This document shows, in pieces, positions 17,814-26,222 of a stretch of 32,226 nucleotides of DNA. The DNA lies in contig JABDMI010000101.1 in NCBI GenBank assembly GCA_013001575.1, positions 1 through 32,226 of the forward strand, written 5' to 3'. Origin of the DNA: Gammaproteobacteria bacterium. Its GTDB lineage: Bacteria > Pseudomonadota > Gammaproteobacteria > Steroidobacterales > JABDMI01. Numbering within the stretch: the first letter of the stretch is position 1; every line of letters starts with the position of its first letter. The position numbers were made by a program, and so were the translations under genes. Below the pieces are notes generated by a model that worked only from the letters and a program-made list of their open reading frames with translations, was not told the origin of the DNA and did no database searches.

Positions 17814-19139
17814 TTAAGCCATCAAACTCTCAAGGTCAGCGAGAAACGCAGGCCAGGACACATCCACCGCTTTTGGCTCAAGAACATTAATTCTGGACGG
17901 CGAGACAAGTGCTGCCACCATGCCCGTCATGGCCAAACGGTGATCGTGCGCGACCTGCCAATCAGCCGGAGCTTCGAGCATGGGTAGCTGCTGTTTGCCA
18001 CGGATGACCGCCCCGTCTCCAGCACTGATCTCGCAATCCACGCCAATGGCTTTGAGGTTGTCGATCATCAAACCAAGGCGATCACTTTCCTTGACCCTAA
18101 GTTCGTGCAATCCTTCAAATACACTCTCGCCTTCTGTCAAAGAGGCCGCCAACATCAGGACCGGGATCTCATCGACCATGTCGGAAACCTCGGCAGGATT
18201 GATGTGTACGGGATTGAGTTTACTGTGGGAAATGCGCAGATCGGCGACCGGCTCTTGTCCCAAAAAGCGACTGTTCTGAATCTCGATTCGCGCCCCCATT
18301 TTTCGCAAGGCGCGGATCAGACCAGTGCGCGGCGGACTCATCCCGACCTCATTGAGAATGACATCACTGTCAGGCACTAATGCGGCAGCAACCAATATAA
18401 AGGCGGCACTGGATGGGTCGGCGGGAACCGTGACGTCTGTACCTGCAAGTTTTTGACCGCCTTGTATAACAACCCGATTCGCACCCGTAGTTTCAATGAT
18501 TGTTGATTCCAGTTGCACACCAAAACTTGGTAACATTTTTTCGGTATGGTCACGACTGCGCTGGGGCTCGACCAGGGTGGTTTGTCCGTTGGCCTGCAAG
18601 CCTGCGAGCAACACGCAGGATTTGACCTGGGCACTGGCCACACCGGAATGGTATTCAATGCCGTGTAACCCGCCGCCATGAATTTTTATTGGCGGTTTGC
18701 CATCTTCGGTAGTCACACTCGCGCCCATGCCACGCAAGGGAACCGCTACCCTTTCCATTGGACGTTTGTTCAATGACGCATCACCCGACAAACTGATCTC
18801 AATATTTTGCCCTGCCACGGCACCACACAACAAGCGCATTCCGGTACCGGAGTTCTGGCAATCGATCATGCCACTGTCAGGTGCCGTGAAACCTTTCTGC
18901 CCAACGCCTTTGATCACAACCATGTCGTCGGTCTTTTCCACAAGCGTGGCGCCCAGATCGATCACGGCCTGCAAGGTGGCTTCCGCATCGGCGGAGTTGA
19001 GAGGATGATGCACTGTGGTTATACCCTCTGCCATTGCACCGAAAATATAAGCTCGTTGGGTAATGGATTTATCACCGGGAACACGCAGTGTGCCGGCTAA
19101 CGGTTTGCTCTTGGCATTAAACAGGATGGATTTTGACAT
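17814..19139 (-). CDS. aroA: 3-phosphoshikimate 1-carboxyvinyltransferase (EPSP synthase)
   Basis: AroA joins shikimate 3-phosphate and PEP in the chorismate pathway. The 441 residues show PGDKSITQRA (21-30), NSGTGMRLL (96-104), GDASLNKRPM, SAQVKSCVLLAGL, RDHTEKML and the C-terminal DHRLAMTGMVAALV. The GDKS, SAQ-V-K and R-D-H-T-E signatures place it near the class II/Pseudomonas-type group. The position that is Ala in glyphosate-insensitive CP4 is Gly98 here. The usual N-x-T-R motif reads S-P-P-R (in GMSPPRTGL). In Pseudomonas this domain is fused to TyrA; here it stands alone, 32 bases after hisC and followed by cmk. Confidence 0.95.
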   Translation of the reverse strand: MSKSILFNAKSKPLAGTLRVPGDKSITQRAYIFGAMAEGITTVHHPLNSADAEATLQAVIDLGATLVEKTDDMVVIKGVGQKGFTAPDSGMIDCQNSGTGMRLLCGAVAGQNIEISLSGDASLNKRPMERVAVPLRGMGASVTTEDGKPPIKIHGGGLHGIEYHSGVASAQVKSCVLLAGLQANGQTTLVEPQRSRDHTEKMLPSFGVQLESTIIETTGANRVVIQGGQKLAGTDVTVPADPSSAAFILVAAALVPDSDVILNEVGMSPPRTGLIRALRKMGARIEIQNSRFLGQEPVADLRISHSKLNPVHINPAEVSDMVDEIPVLMLAASLTEGESVFEGLHELRVKESDRLGLMIDNLKAIGVDCEISAGDGAVIRGKQQLPMLEAPADWQVAHDHRLAMTGMVAALVSPSRINVLEPKAVDVSWPAFLADLESLMA

Positions 19140-19171
19140 TGTCGGTTATCTGTTACTTCAATTTTTTTATG

Positions 19172-20296
19172 TCACTTCAGTATTTTTTGCAAAGCCTGAA
19201 CAAAAAATTCGTTCTCTTGTTTAAGACCAATGCTCACTCGCAAATGATTTGGCAGTCCGTAATTACCAACCGGACGAACAATCACACCCGCCTCCAGCAA
19301 TTGACGATTCAAGCCGCTCGCCTCCTCGCCCATATCGACTAAAAGGAAATTGGTTGCACTGGGTATTACCGTCAGACCTAAGGCTTTCAGTTCACGGGAA
19401 AGATAGGCTTTACCGGTTTCATTGAGTTCGACTGAGCGTTGTAGATAATCTTCATCCTGCAAAGCGGTTTGTGCGGCGACCAAAGCAAGTGAATTTACAT
19501 TGAATGGCGGACGAATGCGATTCAAAAGATCCGCCACATCAGGATGCGATAAGCAATACCCCACCCGGAAACCGGCTAGGCCGTAAGCTTTTGAAAAGGT
19601 TTTAGAGACGACAAGATTAGGATATTTACTTAACCACTTCGAGGTGTCTGGAATATCCTGATCAGTCACGTATTCCGTATAGGCTTCATCTACAACTACC
19701 AGTGCTGTATCCGGGACATTGGCCACAAAGGCCTCGAGTTCAGCGGAATCGATCCAGGTACCGGTGGGGTTATTCGGGTTGGCAATAAAAATAAGACGAG
19801 TATTCTCATCGACCAATTCCGCCATGGCTTTAAGGTCATGCCCCAATGGTTGCGAGTGAGAAACCGGATTAGCGCTTGCGATTCGTGCTTCGGCATTCAC
19901 CGCTTTGGTTGCGATTGGATAAACAGCAAATGCATATTGCGAGAAAACCGAATTGTGTTGTGGGGTCAAAAATGCCTGGGCCAGTAATACCAACACATCG
20001 TTTGAACCATTACCTAAAGTAATCTGATTCGGATTCAAGCCATGCTTTTCTGCAAGCTGGTCTTTTAATTCAAAACCAGACGCATCCGGATAACGCGCTT
20101 GCTCATCCAAAGCCGCAATGACTGCAGATTTAACCCTGTCACTTGGCCCTAACGGATTCTCATTGGACGCAAGTTTTACAATCTGCTCAAGACCCAACTC
20201 GCGTTGTAGTTCCGACACGGGTTTACCTGGAACATATGGCTTAAGGTCTCGTACACCGGCTTGGGCAAGTGAGTAGAAATCGATCTGTTTCGACAT
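19172..20296 (-). CDS. hisC: Histidinol-phosphate/aromatic aminotransferase
   Basis: A PLP class I/II aminotransferase of 374 residues. It shows the HisC pattern: LASNENPLGPS (residues 42-52), LGNGSNDVL, NPNNPTGT (173-180), D203 in VDEAY for the cofactor nitrogen, PLP lysine K236 in SKTFSKAYGLAGFRVGY, and the C-terminal LRVSIG arginine. Its place beside aroA matches the HisC2-type copy found in pseudomonads, which is thought to serve aromatic amino acid or histidine synthesis; sequence alone does not settle the substrate. No other his genes are nearby. A hairpin with a nine-T run ends only about 22 bases before the ATG. Confidence 0.9.
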   Translation of the reverse strand: MSKQIDFYSLAQAGVRDLKPYVPGKPVSELQRELGLEQIVKLASNENPLGPSDRVKSAVIAALDEQARYPDASGFELKDQLAEKHGLNPNQITLGNGSNDVLVLLAQAFLTPQHNSVFSQYAFAVYPIATKAVNAEARIASANPVSHSQPLGHDLKAMAELVDENTRLIFIANPNNPTGTWIDSAELEAFVANVPDTALVVVDEAYTEYVTDQDIPDTSKWLSKYPNLVVSKTFSKAYGLAGFRVGYCLSHPDVADLLNRIRPPFNVNSLALVAAQTALQDEDYLQRSVELNETGKAYLSRELKALGLTVIPSATNFLLVDMGEEASGLNRQLLEAGVIVRPVGNYGLPNHLRVSIGLKQENEFFVQALQKILK

Positions 20297-20317
20297 AGAA
20301 TTTAACAGTATTTAAAT

Positions 20318-20366
20318 AAAAAAAAAGGACAGTCTTTTAACTAGGTATCCAGTTTAGCCTATCCTT
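20318..20366 (-). terminator. Strong terminator-like hairpin between serA and hisC
   Basis: Minus strand AAGGATAG (20366-20359) pairs with CTGTCCTT (20332-20325). Inner complementarity AACTGG/CCTAGTT extends the stem, and nine T follow (20326-20318). The T-run ends about 22 bases before the hisC ATG, leaving no room for a separate promoter between them. It may therefore act as a partial terminator or attenuator for hisC-aroA-cmk. Confidence 0.75.
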
Positions 20367-20412
20367 CAGTGAGGTGCTTAATAAGCGACAATTGCTTTTA
20401 CGCTTGTAGAAC

Positions 20413-21597
20413 TCAGGCGGCGGCATCCAGTGAACGTACCATTAGTACGCCTTTGATACCCGCAATCTCTTTGACCAGATCTCCGTTGGACCCGCCTTCG
20501 ATATCGATGACTGTATAGGCCACGTCACCTCGTGATTTATTCAAAAGATCGATGATATTAATATCGTGATCGGCCAATATGGTGGTGATCTGACCAACCA
20601 TGTTTGGAATATTGGCATTCGCAACCGTAATACGGGCCGCACCCGGCGCTCGTGGCATGATGGCTTCCGGGAAATTCACTGAATGCCGGATATTGCCGTT
20701 TTCCAGATACTCGCGAATATTTTCGGCGACCATCACCGCGCAATTCAATTCAGCTTCAGCGGTGGAGGCGCCCAAATGTGGAAGCGCAATCACACGTGGG
20801 TGGTTTTTCATGTCGTTGATCGGGAAATCGGTCACGTAGTAACGCAGTGTTTCCTCATCGAGTCGTGCCAGCAAGGCATCTTCATCCACAATACCGTCGC
20901 GAGCGAAGTTTAGAACCACGGCGTCATTCTTGAGTAATTTGATGCGGTTCTCATTGATCAGATTTTTGGTGCCTTCCACTAATGGCACATGCACACTGAC
21001 CAGATCGGCGCGTGTACACAGGTCATCCAAACTAACTGCCTGTTCAACCCCGGCCGACATATTCCAGGCATTACGTACCGTGATGCTAGGATCAAACCCG
21101 ATCACCCGCATACCCAGGGCCAGCGCGGCATTGGCAACTTCCACACCAATGGCTCCCAGACCAACCACGCCTAGAGTTTTACCCGGTATCTCGTAGCCGA
21201 CGTATTGTTTTTTGCCCGCTTCGACGGCTTTTTTAAGGTCACCACCTTGCAGCTCCAGATCTTTTACGTATTGCCAGGCAGCCGGGATATTGCGCGCCGC
21301 CAAAAACATTCCGGCCAATACAAGTTCCTTAACCGCATTGGCGTTGGCACCCGGCGCATTCAATACCGGGATGCCCATTTGGCCATACTTTTCGATCGGG
21401 ATGTTATTAACCCCGGCGCCGGCACGCCCAACGATCTTGACCGTATCTGGCATGTCAAAGTCGTGCATTTTGAAAGAGCGCAACATGATGGCATCAGGGT
21501 GTCCGATCTCGGAGGCGACTTCGTAAGTTTCACGAGGAAAATGATCCAGACCTTCTGGTGCGATGTTATTCAGGGTAAGTACTTTAAATGCAGTCAT
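20413..21597 (-). CDS. serA: D-3-phosphoglycerate dehydrogenase with ACT domain
   Basis: SerA oxidises 3-phosphoglycerate, the first step to serine; SerC, encoded just upstream, does the second. The 394 residues contain RAGAGVNNIP, the Rossmann motif GLGAIG (146-151), R233 in NFARDGIVDE, H274 in PHLGAST, and a C-terminal ACT domain (about 322-394) for serine feedback. The segment that holds the catalytic Glu in E. coli SerA reads TDFPINDMKNHP here, with Asn261/Asp262 at that place. The protein resembles the ~390-residue type I associate with clostridia and fusobacteria more than the E. coli type. It occupies the slot where Pseudomonas has pheA. Confidence 0.88.
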   Translation of the reverse strand: MTAFKVLTLNNIAPEGLDHFPRETYEVASEIGHPDAIMLRSFKMHDFDMPDTVKIVGRAGAGVNNIPIEKYGQMGIPVLNAPGANANAVKELVLAGMFLAARNIPAAWQYVKDLELQGGDLKKAVEAGKKQYVGYEIPGKTLGVVGLGAIGVEVANAALALGMRVIGFDPSITVRNAWNMSAGVEQAVSLDDLCTRADLVSVHVPLVEGTKNLINENRIKLLKNDAVVLNFARDGIVDEDALLARLDEETLRYYVTDFPINDMKNHPRVIALPHLGASTAEAELNCAVMVAENIREYLENGNIRHSVNFPEAIMPRAPGAARITVANANIPNMVGQITTILADHDINIIDLLNKSRGDVAYTVIDIEGGSNGDLVKEIAGIKGVLMVRSLDAAA

Positions 21598-21640
21598 GTG
21601 GTCTTTTCTCTTTTACAAATTTAATAAATTATTAATGTCT

Positions 21641-21699
21641 TCCCTGTAAAGGCAGGGATCCAGAATTGCCTATTCATTGGATTCCTGCCTGCGCAGGAA
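21641..21699. repeat. Dispersed palindromic repeat, composite copy
   Basis: Two small stems, TCCCTG/CAGGGA (21641-21658) and TTCCTGC/GCAGGAA (21682-21699), are joined so that GGCAGGGATCCA pairs with TGGATTCCTGCC at 11 of 12 bases. This is the pattern of the small extragenic palindromic elements common in many bacterial genomes. A shorter relative lies at 23421-23437. It sits between serC and serA. Confidence 0.65.
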
Positions 21700-21720
21700 A
21701 AACGAAAATGAAAGTGCGAA

Positions 21721-22800
21721 TCAAACGTGGTCTTTCTCAAACTCCGCCATGAAATTCACCAGGGCCTCAACACCGGCCAAAGACATAGGATTGTAAATAC
21801 TGGCACGCATACCACCGACCGAACGATGCCCTTTGAGATTTTTCAGTCCTGCTGCTTCAGCCAACTCAAGGAATTTGGCGTCCAGATCAGGTTTTGCCAG
21901 GGTAAATGGAATATTCATGCGCGAACGCGCATTGACGGCAACCGGATTAGCATAAAAAGCCGATTTGTCGATTGCGTTATAGAGTAATTGGGACTTGCGG
22001 GCATTCAAGTCACCCATGGCCGACACTCCGCCCTGGGCCTTGACCCATTTGAACACTTTACCCGCCATGTACCAGGCAAAGGTTGGTGGTGTGTTCGACA
22101 TCGAACCGGCATCCGCCATGGTCTGGTAATCAAACACCGGGGAGACTTTTTGCCCAGTGCGTTGCATCAAGTCTTTTCTTACGATGACGATGGTTAGTCC
22201 TGCCGGCCCGATATTCTTTTGTGCACCGGCGTAAATGATGCCGTATTTATTCACATCAATTTCTTGTGACAAGATTGACGATGACATATCTGCAATCAGT
22301 AATCTATCGCCCACATCCGGTGCCGTATTAAATTCAACGCCGTGTACAGTTTCGTTTGAACAAATGTGCACGTATTGCGACTCATCACTCAGGTTCCAGG
22401 AAGAAACATCTGGGATCTCGGTGAATTTAGACGCCGCAGTATCGGCCGCCACATTCACCTTCACAAAGGTCTTGGCATGGGCCACAGCTTTTTTGCTCCA
22501 CTGACCGGTGATCACATAATCCGCGGTATCGTCGGGTTGGCACAGGTTTTGTGGCACAAATGAAAATTGCCCGGTCGCACCGCCCTGCAAGAACAATACG
22601 GCGTAATCGTCGGAGACCCCCATTAGATCGCGCACATCCTGTTCGGCGGATTCGGCAATCTCGACAAAGGTTTTGGAACGATGACTGTGTTCCATGATGG
22701 ACATGCCACTGCCCTGGTAATCGAGTAATTCTTGTTGGACTTCGCTTAAAACGGACTCCGGCAGAGTGGCCGGACCAGCACTGAAATTGTAGGCGCGCAT
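21721..22800 (-). CDS. serC: Phosphoserine aminotransferase
   Basis: SerC makes phosphoserine from phosphohydroxypyruvate and also acts in pyridoxal phosphate synthesis. With the ATG at 22800 it has 359 residues (E. coli 362) and begins MRAYNFSAGPATLP, matching the family start; an upstream TTG would add eight poorly supported residues. Visible features: FLQGGATGQF (PLP phosphate site), the PLP lysine K195 in AGAQKNIGPAG, and the C-terminal GHRSVGGMRASIYN. No Shine-Dalgarno is evident. serA follows after a 123-base gap holding a palindromic repeat. The leader contains three hairpins, one of them terminator-like. Confidence 0.95.
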   Translation of the reverse strand: MRAYNFSAGPATLPESVLSEVQQELLDYQGSGMSIMEHSHRSKTFVEIAESAEQDVRDLMGVSDDYAVLFLQGGATGQFSFVPQNLCQPDDTADYVITGQWSKKAVAHAKTFVKVNVAADTAASKFTEIPDVSSWNLSDESQYVHICSNETVHGVEFNTAPDVGDRLLIADMSSSILSQEIDVNKYGIIYAGAQKNIGPAGLTIVIVRKDLMQRTGQKVSPVFDYQTMADAGSMSNTPPTFAWYMAGKVFKWVKAQGGVSAMGDLNARKSQLLYNAIDKSAFYANPVAVNARSRMNIPFTLAKPDLDAKFLELAEAAGLKNLKGHRSVGGMRASIYNPMSLAGVEALVNFMAEFEKDHV

Positions 22801-22829
22801 GTTGGTTATAGGTCTTGTAGACAAATTGA

Positions 22830-22908
22830 GGCATTTTTCATGCCTTGGGTAAAAGAAAAAGCCTAAAATTTGTTCAATTTAGGCTTTGGAACACGACTTA
22901 AAACGTGT
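22830..22908 (-). promoter_or_regulatory. Structured leader of serC with terminator-like hairpin
   Basis: Three stems occur in order of transcription: ACACG/CGTGT (22908-22891); a long stem AAAGCCTAAA/TTTAGGCTTT (22887-22858) followed by TTTTT-C-TTTT (22860-22851); and GGCAT/ATGCC (22844-22830), about 30 bases before the serC ATG. The T-run stem points in the serC direction although no minus-strand gene lies just upstream, which suggests attenuation. Confidence 0.5.
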
Positions 22909-22914
22909 GTATGA

Positions 22915-22945
22915 ATGATACAGGTTTATGTGAAAGATTTGTTAA
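22915..22945 (-). promoter_or_regulatory. Weak candidate promoter for serC
   Basis: Minus strand TTAACA (22945-22940) and TATCAT (22920-22915) are separated by 19 bases, longer than ideal. If real, transcription begins just upstream of the three leader hairpins. Confidence 0.3.
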
Positions 22946-23053
22946 GGATTTTTGACGAATTTTAGATTCAAATGAAACAAATTGTAAGAGTAGACTGAGA
23001 TCAATCTATTGCTGCTAAACTTGGTCAAAATATTTAAGGACCAGCCCTCAATC

Positions 23054-23395
23054 ATGCAAAAACTCAAACTACTAAACGTAATTCTCATGGGTCTTTTAGG
23101 CCTCGCCTCGGCCGCGGCTAAAGTCACTAAAGCGCCACAGGAGCTGGAATTCTTTGGCAATGCCGGATTAAGTGAAACTCTGGTGATGGTGTTTGGTGTA
23201 ATTCAGTTAGTGAGTGCGATATTACTCTTCGTACCCAAAACCAGAAAGATTGGTGCGAGTGTACTTGCCCTGACATTCCTTTTCTCGACGGTGTTGATCT
23301 TCATGAGCGGCAATATTCAATTTGCAGTTTTCTCATTACTTCCGGTAGTGCTACTCGGATTCATTGTGTTAGAAAAAACAAAGCCCATCGAATGA
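23054..23395 (+). CDS. DoxX-like small integral membrane protein
   Basis: A 113-residue protein with four hydrophobic segments (about residues 5-23, 42-60, 64-84 and 87-107) and an LGLASAAAKVTKAPQELEFF stretch after the first helix. This resembles the short DoxX-like membrane family, and a FVPKTRKIGA turn separates helices 2 and 3. The function is unknown; related proteins are linked to redox or sulfur roles in a few species. The ATG at 23054 is chosen; AAGGA lies 13 bases upstream, a long spacing, and an in-frame TTG at 23009 is the alternative. It is divergent from serC and convergent with gyrA, and appears as a single-gene insertion between the two. Confidence 0.65.
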   Translation: MQKLKLLNVILMGLLGLASAAAKVTKAPQELEFFGNAGLSETLVMVFGVIQLVSAILLFVPKTRKIGASVLALTFLFSTVLIFMSGNIQFAVFSLLPVVLLGFIVLEKTKPIE

Positions 23396-23420
23396 TGAGC
23401 TTGTTATAAGGCTTGGTTGA

Positions 23421-23437
23421 TCCCTGCCTTCGCAGGA
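23421..23437. repeat. Short palindromic repeat between the DoxX-like gene and gyrA
   Basis: TCCCTGCCTTCGCAGGAA is followed by TGACGAAAA. The arms CCTGC/GCAGG close on a 4-base loop. The motif matches one half of the composite repeat at 21641-21699. It lies between the convergent ends of the two genes, where it may also help stop transcription. Confidence 0.6.
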
Positions 23438-23448
23438 ATGACGAAAAA

Positions 23449-26046
23449 TTATTCCTCAGAGTCGTCCGACGTTTCCAGGGTAACCACTTCTTCGTCTTCA
23501 ATTTCCGCCGCTTCGATCTTAACCAGTCCAACCAGGGCATCACCTTTATCCACGCGGATCAGGCGCACGCCCTGAGTGTTTCGACCAACTACTGAAATGC
23601 CGGCAACTTTAGTACGGATCAGGGTACCGTTAGCGGTGATGATCATACAGCCGTCGGCTTCTTTAACCTGTATAGCTCCTACCAGGTCACCATTACGTTC
23701 GGTCGCTTTAATCGCGATCATGCCTTGTCCACCACGGTTCTTCGCCATGAAATCGGTGTGCTTGGTACGTTTGCCGTAACCGTTCTCACACGCCAAAAGA
23801 ATGTGCCCTTCTTCTTCAACCACGATCAGTGAGATCACTTTTTGATTGGCTTTTAATCGTATACCCCGTACCCCGGCCGCGGTGCGACCCATAGGACGAA
23901 CTTTGTCTTCGGGGAAGCGGATGGCCTTCCCACTGCTGGCAAACAACATAATGTCTTGTGAGCCGTTAGTTACTGCCACATCGATCAAGGTGTTGTCATC
24001 GCGTAATTCGATGGCTTTCAAACCTGTGGTGCGTGGACGCGCAAAGGCCGTTAGTGCGGTCTTTTTGACGGTGCCATTCGAGGTTGCCATAAACACAAAA
24101 TGATCATCATCAAAGTCGCGAATGGACAATACGGCATCGATGGTTTCGCCTTTTTCCAGAGGTAATAAATTCACAATGGGTTTACCACGGGCATTGCGAC
24201 TCGCAATCGGTAGCTCATACACTTTCAAGGTATACACTTTACCGGTGCTGGCAAAACACAACAGGCTGTCGTGTGTACTGGCGATAAACAACTTGTCTAC
24301 GTAATCTTCGTCTTTGGTTTTGGTGGCTGATTTGCCACGCCCACCACGACGTTGCGCCTGGTAATCCGATACCGGTTGGGCCTTGGCATAACCGCTGTGC
24401 GACAAGGTCACCACCACGTCTTCTTCAGTGATCAGATCAGTGATGCTCAGGTCCAGATGATTGGTTAAGATCACGGTACGCCGCGGATCGGCGTATTCTT
24501 CAGACACAGCCACCAGTTCCTGACGAATCACTTCAGACAAACGCTCACGACTACTCAGAATATCCAACAGGTCTTTGATGACTTCAAGAATTTCGCGATA
24601 TTCATTAACGATCTTGTCTTTTTCCAGACCGGTCAGGCGATGTAAACGCAGATCCAGAATGGCTTGCGCCTGCATTTCGGTTAAACGGTATTCACCGTCC
24701 ACCAGACCAAAGCCTTCACCAATTTCGTCGGGACGTGTGATGACATCGCCCGCGCGTTCCAGCATTTCTGAAACCAGATCCGGCGCCCAGGATTGGGCTA
24801 CCAGTTTGGCTTTTGCCTCAGCCGGGGTCGATGCGGATTTGATCAGTGCAATGACCGGGTCGATGTTGTTCAAAGCGATCGCCAAGCCTTCCAGGATGTG
24901 CGCGCGTTTACGCGCTTTGGCCAGGTCAAATATGGTCCGGCGGGTCACCACTTCACGGCGATGGCGTAAAAATACCTGCAACACATCTTTGAGGTTTAAC
25001 AGTCGCGGTTGACCATCAACCAGCCCAACCATGTTGATACCAAATACATGTTGTAAGGGGGTTTGTTTGTAAAGATTATTCAAAACCACATCGGCTACTT
25101 CGCCACGACGTAATTCGATCACCACGCGCATGCCGTCTTTGTCGGACTCATCCCGTAATTCGGTAATGCCTTCAATCTTTTTGTCTTTAACCAGGACCGC
25201 TATTTTCTCAATCAAGCGCGCTTTGTTTACCTGGAACGGCAATTCGGTAATGATAATGGCTTGCTTGTCGGCTTTTTTGGTGTCTTCGATATGGGTTTTG
25301 GCGCGTAGGTATATACGCCCTTTGCCAGTGTGATACGCATCATAAATGCCTTTTGCTCCATTAATGAATCCTGCCGTCGGAAAATCCGGCCCAGGCAGAA
25401 ATTGCATTAATTCCATGATGCTTAGATCAGGATTTTCGATCAGGGCAATACAGGCATCCACAACTTCTTTGAGATTATGCGGTGGAATATTGGTGGCCAT
25501 ACCCACTGCAATACCGGAAGAGCCGTTGACCAGGAGATTGGGAACGCGCGTTGGTAAGACCGCAGGCTCGTGTTCGGATTCATCATAGTTCGGCACAAAA
25601 TCAACCGTATTTTTTTCAATATCGGCCAGCATTTCATGCGCGATCTTGGCCATGCGTACTTCGGTGTAGCGCATGGCCGCCGGTGAATCACCGTCAACCG
25701 AACCAAAGTTACCCTGCCCGTCGATCAGCATGTGTCGCATCGAGAATGGTTGCGCCATTCGTACCATGGTGTCGTAAACCGCGGTATCACCATGCGGATG
25801 GTATTTACCGATCACATCACCCACGATACGGGCCGATTTTTTATAGGACTTGTTGTAGTCATTCCCCAGCTCTTTCATGGCGTACAAAACCCGGCGATGC
25901 ACCGGTTTGAGCCCGTCGCGTACGTCCGGTAAGGCCCGACCCACGATCACGCTCATGGCGTAATCCAGATAAGACTGTTTCATCTCGTCTTCCAGGGTAA
26001 TCGGGAGGACTTCTTTGGCGAAACTGTTTTTCTCAAATTCGGTCAT
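23449..26046 (-). CDS. gyrA: DNA gyrase subunit A
   Basis: GyrA cuts and rejoins DNA in the gyrase A2B2 complex. The 865 residues (E. coli 875) contain the active-site tyrosine Y127 in [10 protein letters not shown], the quinolone region [17 protein letters not shown] with Thr88 and Asp92 (E. coli Ser83/Asp87), and six beta-pinwheel blades in the C-terminal domain. The GyrA box QRRGGRG and an acidic tail ending SDDSEE are also present. Thr at the Ser83 position is also the wild-type state in Pseudomonas aeruginosa. GGA lies 6 bases before the ATG. mtnA is upstream in the same direction. A hairpin with a T-run and an extended -10 box lie in the gap. Confidence 0.97.
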   Translation of the reverse strand: MTEFEKNSFAKEVLPITLEDEMKQSYLDYAMSVIVGRALPDVRDGLKPVHRRVLYAMKELGNDYNKSYKKSARIVGDVIGKYHPHGDTAVYDTMVRMAQPFSMRHMLIDGQGNFGSVDGDSPAAMRYTEVRMAKIAHEMLADIEKNTVDFVPNYDESEHEPAVLPTRVPNLLVNGSSGIAVGMATNIPPHNLKEVVDACIALIENPDLSIMELMQFLPGPDFPTAGFINGAKGIYDAYHTGKGRIYLRAKTHIEDTKKADKQAIIITELPFQVNKARLIEKIAVLVKDKKIEGITELRDESDKDGMRVVIELRRGEVADVVLNNLYKQTPLQHVFGINMVGLVDGQPRLLNLKDVLQVFLRHRREVVTRRTIFDLAKARKRAHILEGLAIALNNIDPVIALIKSASTPAEAKAKLVAQSWAPDLVSEMLERAGDVITRPDEIGEGFGLVDGEYRLTEMQAQAILDLRLHRLTGLEKDKIVNEYREILEVIKDLLDILSSRERLSEVIRQELVAVSEEYADPRRTVILTNHLDLSITDLITEEDVVVTLSHSGYAKAQPVSDYQAQRRGGRGKSATKTKDEDYVDKLFIASTHDSLLCFASTGKVYTLKVYELPIASRNARGKPIVNLLPLEKGETIDAVLSIRDFDDDHFVFMATSNGTVKKTALTAFARPRTTGLKAIELRDDNTLIDVAVTNGSQDIMLFASSGKAIRFPEDKVRPMGRTAAGVRGIRLKANQKVISLIVVEEEGHILLACENGYGKRTKHTDFMAKNRGGQGMIAIKATERNGDLVGAIQVKEADGCMIITANGTLIRTKVAGISVVGRNTQGVRLIRVDKGDALVGLVKIEAAEIEDEEVVTLETSDDSEE

Positions 26047-26093
26047 TTTTTATCCGTTTTTCGGGGAATAGTAAAAATAGTGATTTTTATAAT

Positions 26094-26131
26094 AAAAACA
26101 GGTGCTTAGAGCGTATCTAAAAGCACCTGTT
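26094..26131 (-). terminator. Hairpin with T-run between mtnA and gyrA
   Basis: Minus strand AACAGGTGCTT (26131-26121) and AAGCACCTGTT (26107-26097) make a perfect 11-base-pair stem with a 13-base loop, followed by TTTTT (26098-26094). It is best read as the end of the thr-mtnA transcript. If the promoter at 26166-26174 is real, it lies inside the gyrA leader. Confidence 0.75.
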
Positions 26132-26165
26132 AGAGCAGCGTGTAGGCTTGCAAAAACTGGCTCGA

Positions 26166-26174
26166 ATTATACCA
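26166..26174 (-). promoter_or_regulatory. Extended -10 promoter candidate for gyrA
   Basis: The minus strand reads TGG-TATAAT (26174-26166), a full extended -10 element, about 50 bases after the mtnA stop. No convincing -35 is present, which extended -10 promoters can tolerate. Confidence 0.45.
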
Positions 26175-26222
26175 AAAACTGACTTGGTTTTCCCGAGTAA
26201 ATTCTGTGTAAGAACTGCCGTT

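Noticed and set aside
22801-22824. TTG start adding eight residues to SerC
   Set aside because: The ATG at 22800 gives the family-typical beginning and length; the TTG has no better ribosome-binding site.
22811-22846. Short ORF (MKNASICLQDL) just upstream of serC
   Set aside because: It begins after the terminator-like stem, with AAGG only one base from its ATG and no regulatory codon bias; it is likely chance.
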